64,000 nt of DNA from positions 310,001 through 374,000 of the forward strand of contig NZ_QMFB01000003.1 in NCBI RefSeq assembly GCF_003285015.1, in the 5' to 3' direction. Source of the stretch: Paenibacillus contaminans (lineage in GTDB: Bacteria > Bacillota > Bacilli > Paenibacillales > NBRC-103111). The number at the start of each line of letters is the position of its first letter. Within the stretch, counting starts at the first letter, position 1. Below are positions 34,023-42,804 of this stretch, piece after piece. The position numbers and the translations under genes are program-made. A model generated the notes under the pieces. The model made no database searches. It saw only the letters and a list, made by a program, of their open reading frames with translations, and was not told the DNA's origin.

Positions 34023-34762
34023 TGTTTTACCTCCGCCAGCAGTCGTTCCATATTGCCGCCCATTACAAGGCGGAGTTCATCCGGCGGTAAACCGGCGGCG
34101 AATATTTTCCCGATATTTGCGGCCAGGCAGCCGATCGGCAGGTCGGATCCGAAGACGACCCGTTCCGCTCCGAGTCTTTCAACCGATATCGCGATCTCTC
34201 CGCCTCCGATAGGCGTACCGGACGTATCGGTAAGCACGTTCGGGTAAGGAGCGATCGTATTGACGGCGCTTTCGACCTGCCCGCCGAGATGTGCCATCAA
34301 AATGCGCGCTTCCGGGTACCGGCGGGCGAGATCGGCGACATGGACCGCCTTCGATTCGTACGGAAGCTGGCCGATCGTTTTATCCCAGGCATGGATAAGT
34401 ATCGGCAACCGGTATTCGATCGCGGCTTCGATGAACGGATAAACGAGCGGATCGTTGCAAAGCGTCGCCACCCACAGCTTAAGGCCGATCATGCCGCCGT
34501 TCTCGACACGAGCGCGAAAATCGTCGAGCGCCGCGGCTCCATGCCGCGGATTCACGTAGCAATAACCCCGGACACGGTCAGGATAGGAGCGCACAACGGC
34601 TGCCATATCGTCGTTCGCCTTGCTCACTTCTTCGAAGGTAGGCTGGTAATGGAATGCGCCAAGGCAGCTGCCGACGAACAGCTTCACGCCTAACCGATCC
34701 CCTTCCTCCAGCGTCTCCGGCGGCAGCTGGCTTCCCGTCAGATGAATATGGGCATCGATCAT
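34019..34762 (-). CDS. Amidohydrolase family 2 (TIM-barrel metal hydrolase/decarboxylase)
   Basis: 247 residues. Metal-binding features are complete: DAHIHLTG (HxH), H in ILIHAWD, H in LMAHLGG and D in FGSDLPIG. The family contains hydrolases, lactonases and non-oxidative decarboxylases. I start at ATG 34762 (AAGGAG upstream), which overlaps the aminotransferase stop by 4 bp. Acts in the same pathway as its neighbours, on an unknown substrate. Confidence 0.87.
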   Translation of the reverse strand: MIDAHIHLTGSQLPPETLEEGDRLGVKLFVGSCLGAFHYQPTFEEVSKANDDMAAVVRSYPDRVRGYCYVNPRHGAAALDDFRARVENGGMIGLKLWVATLCNDPLVYPFIEAAIEYRLPILIHAWDKTIGQLPYESKAVHVADLARRYPEARILMAHLGGQVESAVNTIAPYPNVLTDTSGTPIGGGEIAISVERLGAERVVFGSDLPIGCLAANIGKIFAAGLPPDELRLVMGGNMERLLAEVKQ

Positions 34763-36000
34763 TCCGCTTCCATCTCCTTCTGCAGCTGTTCGCAAACACC
34801 TTGCAGCCTTTCGAGCGTCTCGTCGATATCCTGGTCGCCATGGCTGTAGTTCACATAAGAAACGTTATACAAAGAGACGCCATGCCGATAAGCAAGCCTG
34901 AAAAACCGTTCCTTCAAATCCGCCTTCGCTCCCGGCTCCGCAACGAATGTCGGACAAGGCCATAGGCCCGCCATTTTCATCGGAATTTCCTTCTCCGCAA
35001 AGATGCGGTTTAAACCGCCCCACATCCGCTCTCCCTGTTTCCACAAATGCCCGACGACGTCTTGCTCCTTATAGATCGTCATGCTTGCCTTGGCGGCGGC
35101 AAGCGACAACATTTCTCCGCCGAACGTCGAGGAAATGACCGTTCCGCCGACATCGCACGCCTTCATGACTTCCTTGCGGCCGGCATAAACGGATAACGGC
35201 ATGCCGTTCGCAATTCCTTTGCTGAATACCGCCAAATCCGGATTCACGCCGAAATATTGCTGTACGCCTCCGATCGCGATCCGAAATCCGGTGACGATCT
35301 CGTCGTACACAAGCAGGGCGCCATGTTTTTCCGTCAGAGCGCGGATTGCCGGATAAAATGTTTTCCCCGCCCCTATATGCTCATAGTCGGCGGCAACGAT
35401 CAGCGCAGCGATCTGCCCGTCATATTGCTCAAACAAACGCTCCAGTTGACCGATATCGTTCCAAGCGGACGCATGGTGCAATGCGCTCACAGCTGCAGGA
35501 ACCCCCGGTACCGACTGCGCCTTTTGTCCGGGAAGCGTAGCGCTCCCTGCAGCAAGGGCGTTCACCCAGCCATTGTAGCCGACCTGCACGATATGATCCC
35601 TGCCCGTATAATGCCGTGCAATGCGAATGGCGGCGGCAAGGGCTTCGCCCCCCGTCTTCAAAAACCGCGCTTGCTCCGCGCAAGGGATAAGCTCGCAAGC
35701 CAGCTCGGCCACCTCGCATTCGAGCGTATGCGGATGTCCGAATACGATCCCGTTCGCGAGCTGTTCGCGTATCGCTTCATCGACTGCGGGATAACCGTAC
35801 CCAAGCGTTACCGGTCCCAGCCCGTTGCGATAGTCGATGTACTCCTTACCGTCCGCATCCCAAACGCGGCATCCTTTACCCCTTACGATAACACCCGGTT
35901 CCTCAGGCAGAAAAGAGGGAGCTTTGGAGCAAGTGCTCGATCCCCAAGGGATCGACCTGAGGCTCCGTTCCGCCCATTGTTGCGATTTCGATACGCCCAT
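34759..36000 (-). CDS. Class III aminotransferase, glutamate-1-semialdehyde aminomutase-like
   Basis: 413 residues. YDEI (232-235) and K261 (FSKGIANGMP) are the cofactor-binding aspartate and lysine; TGGEA (116-120) replaces the usual SGSEA phosphate-binding sequence. First gene of an operon with two amidohydrolase-type genes, each overlapping the previous one by 4 bp, which indicates tight co-expression. Probably catabolises an amino-sugar or amino-acid derivative. ATG 36000 was chosen because TAGGAG lies upstream. Confidence 0.87.
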   Translation of the reverse strand: MGVSKSQQWAERSLRSIPWGSSTCSKAPSFLPEEPGVIVRGKGCRVWDADGKEYIDYRNGLGPVTLGYGYPAVDEAIREQLANGIVFGHPHTLECEVAELACELIPCAEQARFLKTGGEALAAAIRIARHYTGRDHIVQVGYNGWVNALAAGSATLPGQKAQSVPGVPAAVSALHHASAWNDIGQLERLFEQYDGQIAALIVAADYEHIGAGKTFYPAIRALTEKHGALLVYDEIVTGFRIAIGGVQQYFGVNPDLAVFSKGIANGMPLSVYAGRKEVMKACDVGGTVISSTFGGEMLSLAAAKASMTIYKEQDVVGHLWKQGERMWGGLNRIFAEKEIPMKMAGLWPCPTFVAEPGAKADLKERFFRLAYRHGVSLYNVSYVNYSHGDQDIDETLERLQGVCEQLQKEMEAE

Positions 36001-36032
36001 CGAGATCACTCTCCTAAATTGGATACAAGCCG

Positions 36033-36043
36033 TACAACCTGTA
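36033..36043. promoter_or_regulatory. TACA-ACC-TGTA inverted repeat before the aminotransferase operon
   Basis: TACAACCTGTA is a 4-3-4 inverted repeat 33 bases upstream of the ATG and matches the site near 31480 including AT-rich flanks. Likely operator of the GntR-solute-binding fusion regulator. Confidence 0.45.
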
Positions 36044-36217
36044 TTTATTTTAATCAATGTATCATACAACTCTAATATTAAGATACATACATTTCACTGT
36101 CAATCGTAACATTGAGAGTCCGGCGGCGTCGAAGGATGCCGGCAAAAAGTAGCGGTTTCGCCGTTCATTCCATTGCCGACGTGATCATTACCGATGAACC
36201 GTCAAGTCCGGAAAACG

Positions 36218-36245
36218 TGAAAAGAGCCGGACCGAAGTCCGACTC
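36218..36245 (-). terminator. Terminator after the MFS gene
   Basis: On the minus strand GAGTCGGAC-TTCG-GTCCGGCTC is followed by TTTTC. Confidence 0.75.
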
Positions 36246-36256
36246 CCTGTTCTCGT

Positions 36257-37495
36257 TCATACCGCCGTTTGTCTGTTATCCGCCTGTTTCTTCAGCTTAA
36301 ACAGCGGGAAAACGAACAGCAGGCCGATAACGAAAACCGCTCCCGCCGCTTCAAAGACGACTACCAGCGATAATTGATCTTTGAGCCAGCCTGCCACGCT
36401 CATCGATATGACCATCATCCCCATGAAAAACGGATTTAACACCCCGTTGACCCGCCCGATAAACGACTGCTCCGTGTTTTGCAAAATAAGCGTACTGATG
36501 CCGATCATGAAGCAAGGGAAGAAAAAGCCCATCATGAATTGCGCGACCATCGTCAGTGCGACTGACGTCGACATTCCCATCGTCGCGGCCGCGACCGCAT
36601 CCGCCAGCATGCCGATCGCCAGCAGCCGCTGCGGCGGCAGCTTTTTCGAAAGCGCTGCGATAAGTCCGCCCCCGATCAGCATCGCGGCTCCGTTAATCAT
36701 CATGAACCATTGCAGGTTTTCCTTAGGCAAGCCGAGCCGTTCCGTCAGCAGAAACACCCCGAGCGGCTGCATAACGCCGCTTGCAAGCCCTATGGCGGCA
36801 AACGTTCCGGCCAACGCGGTCAACACTTGACTCTTCTTTACATAACGGATTCCGTCGCCGAGCTCCCGCCAAAAACCGCTCGGGGCTTTATCCTCCACCG
36901 GTTTACGGTCCGCCGGCAGCCGCGTCAGGACCGCGGCCGACAAGAGAAAGGCGATGCCCGTAACGATAATAGACGTTTGGATACCGAAAGATTGAAATAC
37001 GAGCGCTCCAAGAACAGGACCCAGAATCATAAACACGGCCATAATCGTTTGGTTAAGCGCCATTCCTTGCTGAACCTGCTCAGGCGGAACGTGCTGCTTG
37101 AACAATTTCATGCCGGAAGGCTGCGAAAACTGCGATAATATGGCGGACAGGAGCGTCGCAAAAAACACGGCCTTCCAGGTGCCGAACATAAGCGTGGCGA
37201 AGACGGCAAAAACCGAAGCCGCGCTCAGCACATCGCACCAAACCATCGTCCGCTTCGGACGCCAGCGGTCTGCGAACGTTCCGCCAATGAACGAAAACAG
37301 AAAAATCGGGGCGTATTCCGCCACGGAAATAAGCGATACGGCATACGGATCGTTGCCGGTCTGGTCCATGACGAACAAAAGAATGGAATAATTCCGTACC
37401 CAAATGCCGATCTGCAGCATAGTGTTGGACAAGAGAATGGTCCGGACAAAGCGGTTTTGGAAAAGACCGCTTTTATCCGTGCGGCTGCCGCTCAT
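36257..37495 (-). CDS. MFS transporter, MdfA/enterobactin-exporter-like group
   Basis: 412 residues and about 12 hydrophobic segments. Motif A-like GGTFADRWRPKRTMVWCD lies in the loop after the second helix, and GMALNQTIMAVFMILGPVLGALV is the motif C region. Proteins of this group export drugs or small molecules. Last gene of an operon with a DUF2087 regulator and a GIY-YIG protein. It overlaps the GIY-YIG gene by 4 bp. Confidence 0.87.
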   Translation of the reverse strand: MSGSRTDKSGLFQNRFVRTILLSNTMLQIGIWVRNYSILLFVMDQTGNDPYAVSLISVAEYAPIFLFSFIGGTFADRWRPKRTMVWCDVLSAASVFAVFATLMFGTWKAVFFATLLSAILSQFSQPSGMKLFKQHVPPEQVQQGMALNQTIMAVFMILGPVLGALVFQSFGIQTSIIVTGIAFLLSAAVLTRLPADRKPVEDKAPSGFWRELGDGIRYVKKSQVLTALAGTFAAIGLASGVMQPLGVFLLTERLGLPKENLQWFMMINGAAMLIGGGLIAALSKKLPPQRLLAIGMLADAVAAATMGMSTSVALTMVAQFMMGFFFPCFMIGISTLILQNTEQSFIGRVNGVLNPFFMGMMVISMSVAGWLKDQLSLVVVFEAAGAVFVIGLLFVFPLFKLKKQADNRQTAV

Positions 37496-37905
37496 CGTTC
37501 CTCCTCCTTCCGCTGATACCCGCGCTCGCCGTAAGGCTGAAGCTCGTTCAGCCACTTAAGCTCAAGCGCCTGCAGCTTTTCCTTGTAGTCGCGGGCAATA
37601 TCGTATCGAAATCCTTCGGGGCCTTTCACGTCTTTATAATCGAACAGGACGTCGTCGCCCGTATCCAGCAGCTCCAGCACCTCAATCGAAAAACGATTTT
37701 CGCCGAAAGCCTTCCATTCTTCCTGCAGCTCTTTATTACCATGACTGCCCATATTCAATTGAAACCGCTGGCTGTTTAACGTCCCCTGGACGTTCTGGCT
37801 GCTGACAAGCAGCGATTTTCCGTTCGCTTCGTTATGGATGCGCACGATCCCCATCTCGCGTTTGGTTTGTTTATATTGCATCAATAGTTCTTCTCTTCTG
37901 TTCAT
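37492..37905 (-). CDS. GIY-YIG nuclease-like protein
   Basis: 137 residues. The series GIVRIHNEANGKSLLVSSQN, then FQLNMGSHGNKELQEEW and FSIEVLELL, matches a GIY-YIG-related family in Bacillales. The GIY and YIG motifs are degenerate (GIV; LLV), and the catalytic arginine is not obvious, so nuclease activity is uncertain. Start at ATG 37905, with GGGAGG and AAGG upstream. Middle gene of the DUF2087 operon. Confidence 0.75.
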   Translation of the reverse strand: MNRREELLMQYKQTKREMGIVRIHNEANGKSLLVSSQNVQGTLNSQRFQLNMGSHGNKELQEEWKAFGENRFSIEVLELLDTGDDVLFDYKDVKGPEGFRYDIARDYKEKLQALELKWLNELQPYGERGYQRKEEER

Positions 37906-37936
37906 TTCCTTGTTTCCTCCCATTTATCTCGCCCTT

Positions 37937-38698
37937 CTAGACCTTGACCCAATATGCGCTGCAATCGGGCTCCCGATCCATAAAGCCGTACTCGATCAAA
38001 TATCTGCGCAGCGTGGCGTAGTCGGCAAAAGCCGCCTTCAGCACCGCGTTTACTTCTTTCTCCGTGTATCTCCTGTTGATCGTAAACCGCTTGATCAGAT
38101 GGCGAAGTATGGCGACCTTCCGCTTCTCCTTCGCGGGAAATTCACTAAGCGGACCGTCCGGACCTTCCTTGAAGTACGTTTTCAAAAACAATGCATTCTC
38201 TTCTTCCGTTATGACGAATCTTTCGTCCAAAACCGTTGCCGTTCTGTGAATCGGGATAAGCTGCTGCTTCCCGGGCTTATCGACCATCAGCTCCATGATC
38301 GCGAGGAATACTTTGGCTTGCTTCGCTTTCTCCCGCAGCGTAAAGCGGTGGTTGCGAATGGTCGAGGTGCTTCCTCCCTCGAGCTCCTTCACGATTTCGG
38401 CGTCGCTCAGCCCCTGCTGAAAGCTGTGAATAAGCTGTTTTTGCAGGTCGGTCAATCCGGTCAGCTTCTTATCGAGTCCCATCAAATAATCGAACATCGA
38501 CGTGTGCTCGTCTTCAATATGCTTACGAACGTATTTCTTCGCTTCGAGGAAAAGGCCGTCTCTCGGGTAGATGATTCCTTCCTCGAATCCGACGCCGCAA
38601 ATCAAGCATACATATTGCTCGTTTTCATCGTTATAGACGAAACCGCGCTTCATATCGTCAAGGGTAGCGTTCCAAAACAGCTCCGAAACATCAAACAT
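37937..38698 (-). CDS. DUF2087-domain transcriptional regulator with a zinc-finger-like N-terminus
   Basis: 253 residues. The N-terminus YVCLICGVGF...KHIEDEH looks like a C2H2-type metal site (about residues 30-66). A LuxR-like HTH follows (LTDLQKQLIHSFQQGLSDAEI, about 80-125). The C-terminus is DUF2087 (KRKVAILRHLIKRFTINRRY...YGFMDREPDCSAYW). It probably controls its own operon. GAGGGGTG lies six bases before ATG 38698. Confidence 0.83.
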   Translation of the reverse strand: MFDVSELFWNATLDDMKRGFVYNDENEQYVCLICGVGFEEGIIYPRDGLFLEAKKYVRKHIEDEHTSMFDYLMGLDKKLTGLTDLQKQLIHSFQQGLSDAEIVKELEGGSTSTIRNHRFTLREKAKQAKVFLAIMELMVDKPGKQQLIPIHRTATVLDERFVITEEENALFLKTYFKEGPDGPLSEFPAKEKRKVAILRHLIKRFTINRRYTEKEVNAVLKAAFADYATLRRYLIEYGFMDREPDCSAYWVKV

Positions 38699-38777
38699 TA
38701 TAAACACCCCTCAATTTCGTTTATCTAATACATAGACATCATAAACGATTGTTTATTATTTATCAAGCGACATATAC

Positions 38778-38815
38778 AAAAAAAACTAGACATTTCATCA
38801 AAACGTCTAGTTTTC
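38778..38815 (-). terminator. Terminator downstream of the large SLH gene
   Basis: AAAACTAGAC and GTCTAGTTTT form a perfect stem; on the minus strand eight T follow. It backs up the palindrome in repeat A2. Confidence 0.8.
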
Positions 38816-38840
38816 TGACGATAGCTTCTCATAACAAAAC

Positions 38841-39000
38841 GAGGCTGTCCCGGAAGGAGTATTCTCAAGTGAGCAAATCCCATAAAGAATGCAAAGAACC
38901 TTCAAACCACTATGCAAGTGGAAATGAAGGTTCTATTGTTAAACGAAATCACGTATGAAGTGGGGACAGATCATTCCAAAAGCGACTTTTGGAACAGCCC
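38841..39000. repeat. MITE-like palindromic element, copy A2
   Basis: 160 bp running from GAGGCTGTCCC to TTTTGGAACAGCCC, with the core AGAACCTTCA stem and loop CCACTATGCAAGTGG. It aligns with copy A1 along its whole length (for example CTCAAGTGAGC-AATCCC and GAACCTTCAAA-CCACTATG-AAGTGG). It ends two bases before the stop codon of the SLH gene. Confidence 0.8.
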
Positions 39001-39002
39001 TA

Positions 39003-42000
39003 TTAAGATTCCCGTGCGGAAATAAATGGTTCGCCGCCCGCCGCATTCGGCTCATACCCGTGCTCCAAGGAAGCTTCCTGGATATGACCGTAAGCCCAAT
39101 ACGTCTCAGGAACATCCGTAAACATCGCTTCTGCGCCATATAGCGGACCTCTGCCTAAAAGCCTATTCAGCATCGCAACGGCTTCCGCCCTGGTCAATGC
39201 TTGCTCCGGGCGGAACGTCCCGTCCTCGTATCCGGCAATAATCCCGGCCGCCTTCGACTTCTCAATTGCCGCTTGGGCCCAATGACCGCCTATGTCAGCG
39301 AAGCTGCCGGCTTCTTCATTCACTCCGTCCAGCAGCCGGGCTAAAATGCTTACCGTCTCCCCGCGGGTGATCGGCGCGTCCGGTTTAAAGCTTGCTTCGG
39401 GATATCCGTTCATGATTCCCATTTTCGCTGCTTTGTTTATAGCCTCCATCGCCCAATGCGTTTGCGAAACATCGGTATAGGAAGGCGACGCTTGCTTCTC
39501 TTCTTTAACGAAAACACGGGTCAAAATCGCCGCCATTTCCGCGCGGGTTATATTCCGGTCCGGCCCGAACGTTCCGTCCCCATAACCGAACATATACGCC
39601 TTATGCTTCGTTTCATGAGAGAGCGATTGCTTGCCTTCCATATGAACGATCGTAAACGTACTGAATTTGTCGACATTGAAACGGATACCACGTTTTCCGC
39701 TCTCTTCGAATGAAACGACTTCCCCTTCGACAAGTTCTTTCGTACCGTCGCTATGTTCGATGAAAATGCCCAATTCCTTAAGCTGCGCTTCGCTGAACGT
39801 TTCATTCCCGAGCGGCAGCACGAGCTCGACCTTACGGTTCTGCATATTCGTCTCGATCGTCATCGGACGGCCGACGACCTGGACGCTGCCGCTGCCGGCT
39901 GCATCACGAACGAGTTGCTCCGTTTTGGTCCGCCGCTCGATTTCCTTGCGTTCTTCCTCTTTTTTGACCGGTACGATACGGAAGTATATGTCTTCCTTCA
40001 GCCCTGTCAGCGAATCGTAAGGGATGATAATGCGAGCATTGCCGGTAGAAACCTCGAGACTCACGTTTCCTTCGGCCAGCAAATCCGCCGAAGCCGCCGG
40101 AATTGTAACGTTTAATTCCTTGACTTCATCCTTCAGGTCAGGGATAACGATTTTAGCGAAGCTTGAACCGGCTGCTGCGAGCTGTTCCACCGTTTTGGCC
40201 GCCTGCTGCACCGTAAAAATCACTTCATCCTTTTTCTGACCGTCCGTATCGGTCGTTCGCTTAATGACGGTGGAGGAGACGACCGAACCGTTTCCGTCCT
40301 TGCCGTTTTGCACATTGGCCGAAATGGTTTCCGTTTGGGGAGCCGGGCTGTCGACGTTCGGATCCGAAGTTTCCACATATTGCTGCAGTTGAATCGATGC
40401 TGCAATGGCCACTGACGTTACGTTGCCAGCCGCGTCGATCAATTGCATGTATACGGTTTTCGCTCCATTGCCCGAGCCAAGCGTCCACGCTTTCGTTCCT
40501 GATGCCGTCTCCCATTCGCTCCAATTCACTTGATTGTTCGAGAAACGCATCCGGACGCCGCCCGAACCGTCCCCGTCTCCGATCGCGATCGTCAGAACGA
40601 CGGATTCTGAGCTTGCGGACCCCGCACCGCCGTTAATCCTTAAACTGCCTTCAGGTGCTATCCGGTCGAAAATCACGCCGCTGCCGTCCGTCGTTCCGAA
40701 TACCTGCGTCCCCGCTATTCCTTCGGCATTTGTAAAATCGATCGTAAAAGTCACGATTCCTTCGTTCTCGCTGTCCGTTAACGTATACGAGGCGATATAA
40801 GTATGATTCCCCATTTCCGTTACGTTCGCCGCCCGTCCTGCGATCGCGGCAGCGGGAAGGCCGTCCAGAGCCGTATTTGCGGTAAAAGTCAACGTTACCG
40901 TATCGCCCGTTTTCGCATAGACGGGATTTGCATTATCGCTGGCAATATGCACCATCGTTAACACCGGAAGAACAACAGCCTGCGGCGTCGCGCCGGCTTC
41001 GTTCGAAGCTTCGCTTTCAACAGTGGTATTGGCGGCTTTCACCATAAAATAGTAGAGCGTTCCGTTCGTCAAGCCAGTGATCGAATAGGTAGTGCCTGTC
41101 ACGGTCGTAACCGGAGCCGCGTCATAGAAACCGTCGCCGGTACGCATATAAACATTGTAATAAGTCGCTTCCGTTACACTGTTCCAAGTCAGCGCGATCT
41201 GGCTGTCTCCGGCAGCCGCCGCCAGGTTCGTAGGCGCCGGAAGCGGAGCCGGCGTCGAATCGCTAACAGTCACCGCAAGCGTCTGATCCGCTCCCGCGCT
41301 GAATGCGAACGTCAAGTTCAGAGGGCCGGCAGGCTGCGCGGCGAGGTACTCCTTCTTGATCGTCACCGTGCTGCCCGATACGGTATAGTCCGTGCCGGCC
41401 GTAAGCGTTGCTCCCCCTTTCTTGATACTCGCCAGCGTGTTCCCCTTCAGCGTCATCGTTACGGCGATGTCCGCATATCCGGGCGACGATGTATACTTGT
41501 CGAAGCTTGCGCTCGTCGGGCTGATCGTACTATCCTTTGCCACCCCTAGCTGTCCCAGCAATTGACCGGAGGTTGTGTATCTAAAAACTCCGCGTAGTAA
41601 AGAGTTAGTAACTAAAATATCGTTCCCGTCGGCAAACAAGCTGACAGGGTCGCCATTTTGCGCGGGATTTAAAATCATTGAAAGGGTACCGTCAGGCAGA
41701 TATACTTTAATTCGCTTATTTTGAGAATCCGTAACATATATTTTTTTATCGGGACCTACGAATATGTTGTTAGGGTTATTTAAATGGGCATCGTCAGCCC
41801 CCGCTACTCCTTGAACTCCGGCAAATATGGAGTTATAAATGTAGGAGCTGCCGGTTTTCACGTATTTGACCACTGTATGGTTCCAATACTGGGATATGTA
41901 AAGATTTCCTGCTCCGTCCGACGCCGCGCCAAGCAGGGAGGATCCTGTAATTATTTGCGTGGTTTGATTCGCATTAATTACTAGAATGCTGGAGGCTTGC

Positions 42001-42458
42001 CCCACGAACACATTCCCCGCTGCATCGATCGTAATGGAGCGCGCATTGGAAACCGTTGAATCCAAAGCTATTGTGCTGGAGTAGCCGTACAAGCCTGTGG
42101 TGATGGAATAGCCGAAAACTTGGATATTCCGGTTCGCACGATCCAGTACATACAAATTTTTCGTAACAGGATGAACGGCAACGGATATAGGACCACTGAA
42201 CCGGTTATCGCTTGATCCGTCCGGATTGGCGCCGAGCAATTGATGCAAAGTCTCATCTTCGTTGAAAATACGGACGACTTTCTTGTCGTAATCCGTCACA
42301 ATGATTCTGCCTTGCGAATCCTTGGCGATACCCGTCGGGGAGATCCAGCCGCTCCAATCCGGGGTTAACGCCGCCCATGAAACGGGTACGGCAACCGTAC
42401 AAAATACGACCAAACTTATTAAGACGGCAACATAGCGGGACAAATGCTTCGATAACAT
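39003..42458 (-). CDS. Large SLH-anchored surface protein with beta-propeller, X2-like and FN3 modules
   Basis: 1151 residues, secreted (signal peptide about 1-29). In order: NHL-type beta-propeller repeats (about 30-320), a CBM X2-like module (TISPTSASFDKYTS..., about 320-410), fibronectin III (about 413-505), two Ig-like domains (to about 690), a long charged Paenibacillus-type region, and three SLH domains (about 965-1150). It probably sits on the cell wall and binds a polysaccharide or protein. ATG 42458 has AGAAGGAG upstream; the track-length frame is longer but lacks a signal peptide. Confidence 0.92.
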   Translation of the reverse strand: MLSKHLSRYVAVLISLVVFCTVAVPVSWAALTPDWSGWISPTGIAKDSQGRIIVTDYDKKVVRIFNEDETLHQLLGANPDGSSDNRFSGPISVAVHPVTKNLYVLDRANRNIQVFGYSITTGLYGYSSTIALDSTVSNARSITIDAAGNVFVGQASSILVINANQTTQIITGSSLLGAASDGAGNLYISQYWNHTVVKYVKTGSSYIYNSIFAGVQGVAGADDAHLNNPNNIFVGPDKKIYVTDSQNKRIKVYLPDGTLSMILNPAQNGDPVSLFADGNDILVTNSLLRGVFRYTTSGQLLGQLGVAKDSTISPTSASFDKYTSSPGYADIAVTMTLKGNTLASIKKGGATLTAGTDYTVSGSTVTIKKEYLAAQPAGPLNLTFAFSAGADQTLAVTVSDSTPAPLPAPTNLAAAAGDSQIALTWNSVTEATYYNVYMRTGDGFYDAAPVTTVTGTTYSITGLTNGTLYYFMVKAANTTVESEASNEAGATPQAVVLPVLTMVHIASDNANPVYAKTGDTVTLTFTANTALDGLPAAAIAGRAANVTEMGNHTYIASYTLTDSENEGIVTFTIDFTNAEGIAGTQVFGTTDGSGVIFDRIAPEGSLRINGGAGSASSESVVLTIAIGDGDGSGGVRMRFSNNQVNWSEWETASGTKAWTLGSGNGAKTVYMQLIDAAGNVTSVAIAASIQLQQYVETSDPNVDSPAPQTETISANVQNGKDGNGSVVSSTVIKRTTDTDGQKKDEVIFTVQQAAKTVEQLAAAGSSFAKIVIPDLKDEVKELNVTIPAASADLLAEGNVSLEVSTGNARIIIPYDSLTGLKEDIYFRIVPVKKEEERKEIERRTKTEQLVRDAAGSGSVQVVGRPMTIETNMQNRKVELVLPLGNETFSEAQLKELGIFIEHSDGTKELVEGEVVSFEESGKRGIRFNVDKFSTFTIVHMEGKQSLSHETKHKAYMFGYGDGTFGPDRNITRAEMAAILTRVFVKEEKQASPSYTDVSQTHWAMEAINKAAKMGIMNGYPEASFKPDAPITRGETVSILARLLDGVNEEAGSFADIGGHWAQAAIEKSKAAGIIAGYEDGTFRPEQALTRAEAVAMLNRLLGRGPLYGAEAMFTDVPETYWAYGHIQEASLEHGYEPNAAGGEPFISARES

Positions 42459-42569
42459 ACGGATACACTCCTTCTGATTGAATTTTCGTACAAGGGCGAA
42501 TCGCCTTGCGAATTCCGACACAACCTATCGCATGAATCGCCATAAACTTCGCTTAATCGACGCTGTTCC

Positions 42570-42603
42570 ATCATACGACAAAGGATCTTAAAGAAATCTT
42601 AAA
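42570..42603 (-). promoter_or_regulatory. SLH-gene promoter with 11-bp direct heptamer repeat
   Basis: On the minus strand TTTAAGA-TTTC-TTTAAGA (42586-42603) lies 10 bp before TATGAT (42570-42575), replacing a normal -35 box. Direct heptamers spaced by 4 bp close to a -10 are what SARP-type activators bind, and a SARP-type regulator gene lies upstream. Confidence 0.5.
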
Positions 42604-42656
42604 AGCGGCAGTTCTTCCTATAAAGATACACATGGAAACGATCCGAATTCCAAACG

Positions 42657-42707
42657 AAAGGACCTCAAATTCCACTGCAAAAGTGGAGGCTGAGGTCCTT
42701 TTTTTCT
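42657..42707 (+). terminator. Strong hairpin with T-run between the regulator and the SLH gene
   Basis: AAAGGACCTCA and TGAGGTCCTTT surround TCCACTGCAAAAGTGGA and are followed by TTTTT on the plus strand. No plus-strand gene ends here. On the minus strand it would separate the SARP-type regulator from the SLH gene with a weaker tail. The CCACT/AGTGG loop is shared with the A elements. Confidence 0.6.
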
Positions 42708-42804
42708 GATGGAAGATCGAAGTGGGGCTCTATTATTCACAAACTGACTTTAGAGTCAGCACGCCGCAGATCGATTTCCACTTCTTGCAGCAAAGTTTCA
42801 CTGG

